Shown piece after piece: positions 1 through 4,565 of a stretch of DNA of 6,349 nucleotides (positions are counted from its first letter, which is position 1; each line of letters begins with the position of its first letter). Under the pieces are notes generated by a model that was not told the DNA's origin, searched no databases, and was given only the letters and a program-made list of their open reading frames with translations. The stretch is from JBOGED01 sp050743625 (lineage in GTDB: Bacteria > Actinomycetota > Nitriliruptoria > Euzebyales > Egibacteraceae), in contig JBOGED010000330.1 of NCBI GenBank assembly GCA_050743625.1, positions 1 to 6,349 of the forward strand, written 5' to 3'. Made by a program: the position numbers and the translations under genes.

Positions 1-16
1 GCGCGGTATACCGCGC
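1..16 (-). terminator. Perfect palindrome downstream of urtA (possible terminator or attenuator hairpin)
   Basis: GCGCGGTATACCGCGC is its own reverse complement. As RNA it would form a 6-bp GC-only stem with a UAUA loop, beginning 15 bases after the urtA stop codon. Such a hairpin between urtA and downstream urt permease genes could end or attenuate transcription and leave the binding protein in excess. Any following U-run lies outside the window, so termination cannot be judged. It could instead be a DNA-binding dyad. Confidence 0.4.
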
Positions 17-31
17 GGATCCTCCACACAA

Positions 32-1246
32 CTAGCCGGCCAGGCCTTCGGCCCAGGGATAGGTCGTGAGGAAGGGATCGGGCTTGATCGGGCCGCCCGA
101 GTTCCACACCTCGTCGATCAGCCCGTCGTCTCGCACGACGCCGATGCGGGCGGTCTTGTAGATGTGCTGGTTCTCGCCGTCGATCTCGTACTCGCCGCCA
201 GGGGCCTCGAGCGTCACGCCTTTCGCGGCCTCTTTGACCGCTTCCACCTCGGTCGTCCCCGCCTTCTCGGCGGCTTGGGCCCACAGGTACACCCCGACGT
301 AGCCGGCCTCGATCGGGTCGTCGGTCGGGTTGCCTTCCCCGTACGCCGCGTGGTAGTCGGCGACGAACTCCTCGTTGCGCGGCGTGTCCGTGGTCTGGAA
401 GTAGTTCCACGCCACCAGGTGCCCCGCCATGTTCTCGGCGCCGATGCCGACGACCTCTTGCTCCGCCACGCTGACCGACATCGTCTGGATGTCCTCAGCG
501 GTGATGCCGGCGTCCCGGAACTGCTTGAAGAACGCGACGTTGCTGTCGCCGTTCAGCGTGTTGAACACGACATCAGGGGTGGCGGACTGGATCTTGTTGA
601 CCACCGAGCTGTACTCGACATGCCCCAGTGGCGTGTACTCCTCGCCGACGATCTCCATGCCGTTCGCCTCCGCGTACGCCTTGATGATCAGGTTCGCGGT
701 CCTCGGGAACACGTAGTCGCTGCCGAGCAGGAACACCCGTGTCAGCCCTTGCTCTTTCAGGTAGTCCAGCGCCGGGACAATCTGCTGGTTCGGAGCGGCA
801 CCCGTGTAGAAGATGTATGGGGAGGCCTCCAGCCCCTCGTACTGGACCGGGTACCACAGAAGGGCTCGCTCGGCCTCGAAGACCGGCAGCATGGCCTTCC
901 GGCTCGCCGACGTCCAACCGCCGAACACCACCGCCACCTCGTCCTCGTTGATCAGCTTGCTCGCCTTCTCCGCGAAGGTCGGCCAGTCGGAGGCGCCATC
1001 CTCGACGACCGGCTCAAGCTGCCGCCCCAGCACTCCGCCCGCCGCGTTGATCTCCTCGATCGCGAGCAGCTCGGCGTCCTTCACCGCGACCTCACTGATC
1101 GCCATCGTGCCGCTGAGCGAGTGGAGAACGCCCACCTTGATCGCGCCCTCGCCGCCCTCGGTCGCCAAGGCTTGGCCGCCACCGAGCGCGAGAACGAGCG
1201 TTGTGAATAGTAATAAAAGCCGCCGCCCTTGAGAAAGACAAATCAT
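32..1246 (-). CDS. urtA: Urea ABC transporter substrate-binding protein UrtA
   Basis: Extracytoplasmic urea-binding component of the high-affinity UrtABCDE importer, a branched-chain amino-acid-type (type I) binding protein. The 404-residue product is near the usual UrtA length. Hallmarks are KVGVLHSLSGTMAISE (37-52), GGWTSASRKAMLPVFE (109-124), LLWYPVQYEGLE (129-140), GAAPNQQ (149-155), LNGDSNVAFF (231-240) and the C-terminal YPWAEGL. The N-terminus is a signal peptide: RR at 8-9, a hydrophobic stretch 10-21 and a likely signal peptidase I site after ALA (26-28). There is no lipobox cysteine, although many monoderm homologues are lipoproteins. The ATG start is chosen because it gives a complete signal peptide and has a weak AAAGGG ribosome site about ten bases upstream. 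The gene is transcribed divergently from the iron-type operon; urtB and later genes would lie beyond the left edge. Homology strongly supports the function; urea specificity over short amides is inferred. Confidence 0.93.
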   Translation of the reverse strand: MICLSQGRRLLLLFTTLVLALGGGQALATEGGEGAIKVGVLHSLSGTMAISEVAVKDAELLAIEEINAAGGVLGRQLEPVVEDGASDWPTFAEKASKLINEDEVAVVFGGWTSASRKAMLPVFEAERALLWYPVQYEGLEASPYIFYTGAAPNQQIVPALDYLKEQGLTRVFLLGSDYVFPRTANLIIKAYAEANGMEIVGEEYTPLGHVEYSSVVNKIQSATPDVVFNTLNGDSNVAFFKQFRDAGITAEDIQTMSVSVAEQEVVGIGAENMAGHLVAWNYFQTTDTPRNEEFVADYHAAYGEGNPTDDPIEAGYVGVYLWAQAAEKAGTTEVEAVKEAAKGVTLEAPGGEYEIDGENQHIYKTARIGVVRDDGLIDEVWNSGGPIKPDPFLTTYPWAEGLAG

Positions 1247-1306
1247 CCGCGAACACCCTTTCGGTGATCTCCCGCTGCCTTACCACATTCCGCGCTGAGT
1301 AAGGCC

Positions 1307-1326
1307 AATCTCAACGTACTGAGATT
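1307..1326. promoter_or_regulatory. Dyad AATCTCA-N6-TGAGATT, possible operator
   Basis: Two perfectly complementary 7-base arms are separated by ACGTAC. The dyad lies 60-80 bases upstream of the urtA start and just on the urtA side of the GlnR-like half-sites. It has the size and spacing of a dimeric-regulator operator. It could also form a 7-bp hairpin in the urtA leader, followed by Ts on the plus strand. The bound protein is unknown. Confidence 0.4.
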
Positions 1327-1328
1327 TT

Positions 1329-1355
1329 GTTACCTGCTTGTAAACCGGCGGTTAA
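1329..1355. promoter_or_regulatory. GlnR-like half-site array upstream of urtA
   Basis: GTTAC, N6, GTAAA, N6, GTTAA are spaced exactly 11 bases apart. The actinobacterial GlnR pattern is GTnAC-N6-GAAAC repeated. The first site matches fully and the next two are degenerate; a fourth site in register is not visible. Urea-transport genes are classic nitrogen-control targets, which makes the site plausible, but the match is partial. Confidence 0.3.
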
Positions 1356-1486
1356 GTGCGGCTACGATCGGCACTGGCCTTGTGGTAAGAAAAACGACCT
1401 TCGCGGATCTCAAGTCTCTACGCCGGTGCGAGGGCAACGCTTCAGGACCGGTAGGCGTGCGGCGGGTGGGTGTCCCACTTGCCCCG

Positions 1487-1514
1487 TTGACCAGCCACTC
1501 TCTTAGTTTAAAGT
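1487..1514 (+). promoter_or_regulatory. Predicted promoter of the binding-protein operon
   Basis: A -35-like TTGACC (5 of 6 to TTGACA) is followed after 16 bases by a -10-like TAAAGT (4 of 6 to TATAAT). This is the most promoter-like sequence before the first gene of the plus-strand operon and would leave a 5' leader of roughly 75 bases. The iron-box-like sequence overlaps its -10. Confidence 0.45.
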
Positions 1515-1527
1515 GAGCTTAACTTGC
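1509..1527 (-). promoter_or_regulatory. IdeR/DmdR-like iron box overlapping the -10
   Basis: Read on the minus strand, GCAAGTTAAGCTCACTTTA matches the actinobacterial iron box TTAGGTTAGGCTCACCTAA at 13 of 19 positions, including the central run GCTCAC and the GTTA block. Occupancy would cover the -10 and start region, the usual arrangement for iron-dependent repression by DtxR-family proteins. The downstream genes are iron-chelate-type binding proteins, so the placement is functionally sensible. The match is imperfect, so this remains a prediction. Confidence 0.45.
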
Positions 1528-1583
1528 GAGCGCGGGGCTCGCGGTGCGCGCGGGCGGGCTGGGCGGGTCGTCGCGCGGGGACG

Positions 1584-1591
1584 GGAAGGAG
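1584..1591 (+). promoter_or_regulatory. Ribosome binding site that fixes the start of the first operon gene
   Basis: GGAAGGAG lies five bases before an ATG. It decides in favour of this ATG over an in-frame GTG 84 bases upstream, which would prepend an Arg/Gly-rich stretch and lie inside the promoter and iron-box region. Confidence 0.8.
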
Positions 1592-1596
1592 CCCCC

Positions 1597-2646
1597 ATGG
1601 TCACTACTCTGATCGACCCAGTGGTTGACGAGGACGTCACGCGCCGGGCGTTCCTTGCCGGGCTGGCGGCCGCCGGCCTGCTCGTCACCTACGGCAACGA
1701 CACGAGCATGGCCGGCGAATCCTCGACCGGCTGGGCGTTCACGGACGATCGTGGCGCCGAGATCACCCTGGACGCGGTGCCGCGGCGGATCGTCGCGAAC
1801 GAGACCGTTGCCTCGGCGTTATGGGACCTGGGGATCGAGCCGGTCGGCATCTTTGGCGGGGCACCGCTGACCGAGGACAACCCCAACCTCTTCGGCATCG
1901 ATCTGGACGGGATCGAGTCGGTGGGCGCGATGTATGGCGAGATCAACCTGGAGAAGCTGGCCGCGCTGCGGCCCGACCTGATCGTCACCAACTTCGACCC
2001 TCGCCAGGGCGGGCTCGTGTTCGGGCTCACGGACAAGAGCGTGCAGGACCGGATGGAGGCGATCGCCCCCATCGTGGCGCTGGACCGGAGCGAGGAGCTG
2101 ACCGCCGTGATGGAGCGGTTCGAGGAGCTCGCCGTCGCGTTGGGCGCGGACCTCGAGGCCCCCGCCGTCGTGGCCGCCCGCGAGCGCTTCAACGAGGCCA
2201 GCCAGCGGCTGCGCGCGGCGGTCGCGGCCAAGCCCGGCCTGCGCGCTGTCGCGCTCCAACCTTTCCTCGGCGAGGGGATCTACGTCGCGAGACCGAAGAA
2301 TGCTACGAACCTGCGGCACTTCCAAGAGCTGGGACTGGACCTGGTCGAGCCTGAGAGCCAACCCAGCGACCTCAGTGAGGATCTCGCCAACTTCTACTGG
2401 GAGTTCTTGAGCTTCGAGCGTGCGGACACCTACCCGGCCGACCTGATCCTCATCGGGAGCGAAGTAGGCCCGCCTCCCCTGGATGCCTTCGCGGAGATCG
2501 CCACGTGGAGTGCGCTGCCGGCGGTGGAGGCCGGCCAGCTCGTCCAATGGCGAATACTCGCCAACTGGAGCTACCTGGCCAACGCCCACGACCTGGAACT
2601 GCTGGCCGGCGCGGTAGCGCGCGCCAACCCCGACCTCGTGCCGTAA
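1597..2646 (+). CDS. Tat-exported siderophore/iron-type ABC transporter substrate-binding protein (paralogue 1)
   Basis: A 349-residue extracytoplasmic binding protein of the FepB/FecB/BtuF class, expected to bind a ferric siderophore or similar metal chelate and pass it to a FecCD-type permease. Residues 15-21 (TRRAFLA) form a near-consensus twin-arginine motif before the hydrophobic segment (19-30). The lipobox position reads LVTY, with Tyr32 in place of Cys; SMA at 37-39 could serve signal peptidase I. The mature protein shows the N-lobe strand VPRRIVANE (61-69), the hinge-proximal LAALRPDLIV (121-130) and ERM..IAPIV, a helical linker and a C-lobe. Length is normal for the family. It is the first gene of the operon, directly behind the promoter and iron-box candidate, and 16 bases before the next paralogue. 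It is the most divergent of the Tat-type set. The ligand cannot be assigned from sequence alone. Confidence 0.9.
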   Translation: MVTTLIDPVVDEDVTRRAFLAGLAAAGLLVTYGNDTSMAGESSTGWAFTDDRGAEITLDAVPRRIVANETVASALWDLGIEPVGIFGGAPLTEDNPNLFGIDLDGIESVGAMYGEINLEKLAALRPDLIVTNFDPRQGGLVFGLTDKSVQDRMEAIAPIVALDRSEELTAVMERFEELAVALGADLEAPAVVAARERFNEASQRLRAAVAAKPGLRAVALQPFLGEGIYVARPKNATNLRHFQELGLDLVEPESQPSDLSEDLANFYWEFLSFERADTYPADLILIGSEVGPPPLDAFAEIATWSALPAVEAGQLVQWRILANWSYLANAHDLELLAGAVARANPDLVP

Positions 2647-2652
2647 AGAACC

Positions 2653-2657
2653 GGAGG
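2653..2657 (+). promoter_or_regulatory. Ribosome binding site of paralogue 2
   Basis: GGAGG sits five bases before the ATG in the 16-base gap after the preceding stop. It shows that initiation of this damaged gene is still intact. Confidence 0.75.
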
Positions 2658-2662
2658 ACCGA

Positions 2663-3574
2663 ATGCCCATAACCCTGCTACCAGACCCTGTCGACGAGCT
2701 GACCCGGCGCCGGTTGCTGACCGGTGCCGGCGCCCTAGGGATCCTGATCGCCTTTCCGGCATCCGCGTGGGGCCAGGACGCGGGTTGGGCGGCGGAGCTG
2801 GGCGCGTTCCCCGTGACGATCGATCACGCGTACGGCTCGACCGAGATCACCGAAGTGCCGAAGCGGGTGGTCACCGTCGGCCTGACCGACCACGACTACG
2901 TGCGAGCCCTCGGGGTCACGCCGGTGGGGGCGAGCGAGTGGTACGGGGGGTATCCGTCGGGGGTGTGGCCCTGGGCGCGGGACCAGCTCTGTGCGGCGAG
3001 ACCGGAGATCGTCAACGTGGCGCACGAGCTCAACTTCGAGGCGGTCGCCGCCTTGGAGCCCGATGCGTCTACAGCATCGAGGCCCAAATCCGCAGCTCCT
3101 GCTGCGGGCCCCGATCTCATCCTGGGCCTGTACAACGCGCTGACCGCCGAGCAGGACGACCTGCTGACCCAGATCGCCCCGACCGTCGCCTACCCCGACT
3201 ACGAGATCCCATGGCAGGAGCAGGCGCGGTTGACCGGCCACGCCCTGCGACGCGACCAGCGCGCGGAGGAGCTGGTCGCCGAGGTCGCGGGCCTGTTCGC
3301 CAAAGCGCGTGAGGAACACCCGGAGTTCCGGGGGGCCCCAGCAGGAGCTGGGGATGAGGGCCTCGACGCTGTCGACGCGTCGGGGGCCGACGGTCAAGAC
3401 GCCATCGAGACCCACCCGGTCTACCAGCGGCTCGAGGTCAAAGACCGAGACATCTTCCTCCTCGCCGACGAGCCCGTCTCTGCCGCCCTGGCGTTTGAGC
3501 CTGCCCTTCCTCCTCGAAGCGCTCGTGCCGATGCTCTCCACCGCTCTCGACGGTGGACCCGACCACGGAGGTGA
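2663..3574 (+). CDS. Damaged siderophore-type binding protein carrying two palindromic insertions (paralogue 2, probable pseudogene)
   Basis: The frame is open for 303 codons, but the product is not a normal family member. Residues 1-37 are a Tat leader (TRRRLL at 14-19; Phe31 where a lipobox Cys might sit; PASA cleavage-like site). The N-lobe is good (PKRVVTVGL, FEAVAALEPD) until 17 extra residues (135-151) interrupt what should read ALEPDLILGLYNALT. The sequence then resumes through LLTQIAPTVAYPDYEIPWQEQ to EEHPEFRG. There a second 17-residue insertion replaces about 77 residues of the C-lobe when aligned with the next gene. IETHPVYQRLEVKDRDIFLL is family-like again. After ALAF the frame is lost, giving an Arg-rich tail, while the expected C-terminus lies in the +1 frame. 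Without most of the C-lobe, ligand binding is unlikely. An assembly error is possible for the frameshift. It is otherwise placed like its neighbours, 4 bases before the next gene. Confidence 0.8.
   Translation: MPITLLPDPVDELTRRRLLTGAGALGILIAFPASAWGQDAGWAAELGAFPVTIDHAYGSTEITEVPKRVVTVGLTDHDYVRALGVTPVGASEWYGGYPSGVWPWARDQLCAARPEIVNVAHELNFEAVAALEPDASTASRPKSAAPAAGPDLILGLYNALTAEQDDLLTQIAPTVAYPDYEIPWQEQARLTGHALRRDQRAEELVAEVAGLFAKAREEHPEFRGAPAGAGDEGLDAVDASGADGQDAIETHPVYQRLEVKDRDIFLLADEPVSAALAFEPALPPRSARADALHRSRRWTRPRR
3059..3112 (-). repeat. Palindromic element copy A, inserted in frame
   Basis: A 54-nt element on the minus strand, 46/54 identical without gaps to copy B. Minus-strand hairpin 1 is CCGCAGC-AGGA-GCTGCGG (3090-3107) and hairpin 2 is CGATGC-TGTAGAC-GCATCG (3061-3079). 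CCCGAT occurs at 3059-3064 and again at 3110-3115, giving a 51-nt period that looks like an insertion with a 6-base target duplication. Removing 51 nt restores the family sequence ALEPDLILG. On the sense strand it adds an Ala/Ser/Pro-rich segment without stops. It resembles in-frame palindromic elements or REP-type units; I cannot name the family. Confidence 0.8.
3331..3384 (+). repeat. Palindromic element copy B, at a deletion junction
   Basis: Plus-strand copy of the same 54-nt element, inverted relative to copy A and 218 nt from it. Hairpin 1 is CCCCAGC-AGGA-GCTGGGG (3336-3353) and hairpin 2 is CGACGC-TGTCGAC-GCGTCG (3364-3382). Against copy A, one G-C pair is swapped to C-G in hairpin 1 and one T-A pair becomes C-G in hairpin 2, so pairing is kept. 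GGGGGCC occurs at 3331-3337 and 3382-3388, again a 51-nt period. It adds a stretch ending GLDAVDASG and stands where most of the C-lobe is missing. Confidence 0.8.
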
Positions 3575-3578
3575 CCTC
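3495..3578 (+). pseudogene. Out-of-frame C-terminal remnant of paralogue 2
   Basis: In the +1 frame relative to the upstream gene, this segment reads LSLPFLLEALVPMLSTALDG, the C-terminal helix typical of this binding-protein family (compare VEYVLDELVPDFAEAL in the next gene). It should follow ALAF of paralogue 2. The required shift equals one extra base or a loss of 3n+2 bases. A lost 11-base unit between TTGAG repeats would fit, but that is speculative. The frame then runs without a stop into the next gene's ATG. Confidence 0.7.
3567..3571 (+). promoter_or_regulatory. Ribosome binding site of paralogue 3
   Basis: GGAGG lies seven bases before the ATG and overlaps the last bases of the preceding gene, whose TGA begins within GGAGGTGA. 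This strongly supports the ATG start over longer in-frame options upstream. Confidence 0.75.
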
Positions 3579-4565
3579 ATGACCACGATCCTTGACCCCG
3601 TCGACGAGCTGACGCGGCGCGGCCTTCTCGCGGGCGGCTTGTCGCTGGCCGCGCTGATGGCTGGTGGTGGTACGGCCGCCGCGAGCACCGCCAGCGCCGG
3701 GTTCCCGCGAACCGTGCAGACCGGGCACAGCCCGGTCCGCATCCCGAGTGAGCCTCAGCGGATCGTCACGCTGTGGGCCGAGGCCGACGCGGTCGTCGCG
3801 CTCGGCCGGGTGCCGGTGGCGATGCCCGGGAGCTACGTCGACCCAAGCATGGTCGACCCGTGGCTGGCCGACCGGCTCGGCGGCGCCGAGGTCGACCTGC
3901 TCGACCTCAACGCCGAGGTGCCGTTCGAGCGGATCGCCGCCGCACGGCCCGACCTCATCTTGGCCGGCACGTTCTATGGCGTCGACGAGCATTACGAGCG
4001 GCTGTCGGCGATCGCGCCGACCGTCACCTACGTGCGGGGCCATCGGGTCGATTCGTGGCAGGATCAGACCCTGCTCATCGGCCACGCCTTGGCCGAAGAG
4101 GAGGCCGCACGTGCCGCGGTGGCCCGTGTCGAGTCCAGGATCGAGCGGGTCCGCCCCGATTTCCAGGGGAGGACGTGCTCGCTGTCCTACTACTACGAGC
4201 CTGGCGCTATCGCGGTCATCGCCCACTCCGAGGACTCCCCGGCGATGTTGTTCTACTCCCTGGGTTTCCGGTTCACCCCGAGGGTCGAGGCCCTGGCCGG
4301 TGCCGCAGTCACAAGCGAGGTCATCGGGCTGGAGCAGCTCCCCGTCCTCGACGCGGACCTGCTGGTCATGAGCCATGCCTCCCCCCAGCTACAGCGAGAG
4401 ATCGAGTCCAACCCGTTGTTCGCCAACCTGCCCGCCGTCGCCGGCGGGCGGTACGTCCCGCTGGAGCACACCGTCGACATCGTGCTGCGGACCTCGAGCA
4501 TCCTGCGAGTCGAGTATGTCCTCGACGAGCTGGTACCCGACTTCGCCGAGGCGCTGCGGTCATGA
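3579..4565 (+). CDS. Tat-exported siderophore/iron-type ABC transporter substrate-binding protein (paralogue 3)
   Basis: A complete 328-residue member of the FepB/FecB-type family and the best intact reference for the damaged gene before it. The leader has LTRRGLLAG (11-19), a hydrophobic run to residue 28 and LMAG, with Gly29 where a lipobox Cys would be expected; TASA (37-40) is a plausible signal peptidase I site. The mature part opens FPRTVQTG (42-49) and continues with EPQRIVTLW, FERIAAARPDLILAG (116-130), ERLSAIAPTVTYV, a long linking helix (about 165-192) and a C-lobe including SYYYEPGAIAVIA (203-215), LDADLLVMSH (257-266) and IESNPLFANLPAVAGGRYV (274-292). Residues 5-14 (LDPVDELTRR) are nearly identical to the preceding paralogue, also in DNA (25/27), which points to duplication or gene conversion. 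Its stop overlaps the next start as ATGA, so the pair is probably translationally coupled. Ligand unknown. Confidence 0.92.
   Translation: MTTILDPVDELTRRGLLAGGLSLAALMAGGGTAAASTASAGFPRTVQTGHSPVRIPSEPQRIVTLWAEADAVVALGRVPVAMPGSYVDPSMVDPWLADRLGGAEVDLLDLNAEVPFERIAAARPDLILAGTFYGVDEHYERLSAIAPTVTYVRGHRVDSWQDQTLLIGHALAEEEAARAAVARVESRIERVRPDFQGRTCSLSYYYEPGAIAVIAHSEDSPAMLFYSLGFRFTPRVEALAGAAVTSEVIGLEQLPVLDADLLVMSHASPQLQREIESNPLFANLPAVAGGRYVPLEHTVDIVLRTSSILRVEYVLDELVPDFAEALRS

Larger units (their letters stand above)
1247..1596. other. Divergent intergenic control region between urtA and the iron-type operon
   Basis: No convincing gene or structured RNA is visible in these 350 bases. The region is clearly more AT-rich than the flanking genes around 1307-1345 and 1501-1525, as expected for promoters. 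The urtA-proximal half holds a dyad and GlnR-like half-sites. The other half holds a promoter with an overlapping iron-box-like sequence. No clean promoter is visible for urtA; the best weak option on the minus strand is TTAACC, 17 bases, TAACAA, embedded in the GlnR-like repeats. Confidence 0.7.

Noticed and set aside
21..25. GGAGG on the minus strand after urtA, as a ribosome site for the next gene
   Set aside because: No ATG, GTG or TTG follows within the remaining 20 bases on that strand, so the spacing would be too long.
164..1210. Long plus-strand open frame opposite urtA
   Set aside because: Arg/Leu/Asp-rich composition typical of an antisense frame in GC-rich DNA, with no recognisable domain. 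The minus strand here encodes a well-conserved UrtA.
1513..1596. GTG start extending paralogue 1 upstream by 28 codons
   Set aside because: It has no ribosome site, overlaps the -10 and iron box, and encodes an Arg/Gly-rich stretch. The downstream ATG has GGAAGGAG at ideal spacing.
1819..2670. Long minus-strand open frame opposite paralogue 1, with similar ones at 2735-3742, 3438-4376, 4820-5638 and 5467-6042
   Set aside because: All are antisense shadows of binding-protein genes with Arg/Gly/Val-rich nonsense composition and no family motifs.
3309..3578. Upstream extension of paralogue 3 in the same frame
   Set aside because: Most of it is an out-of-frame reading of paralogue 2 (Ser/Arg/Thr-rich). 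Only the last part is meaningful, as the displaced C-terminus of paralogue 2. The real start follows GGAGG at 3567-3571.
3568..3578. GAGGTGACCTC dyad over the ribosome site of paralogue 3
   Set aside because: The arms are separated by a single base, so no RNA hairpin can form, and the dyad is short enough to be chance.
3773..4561. Long upstream extension of paralogue 4 in its frame
   Set aside because: It is an Arg-rich shadow of paralogue 3. A clear signal peptide starts at the ATG overlapping the paralogue 3 stop.
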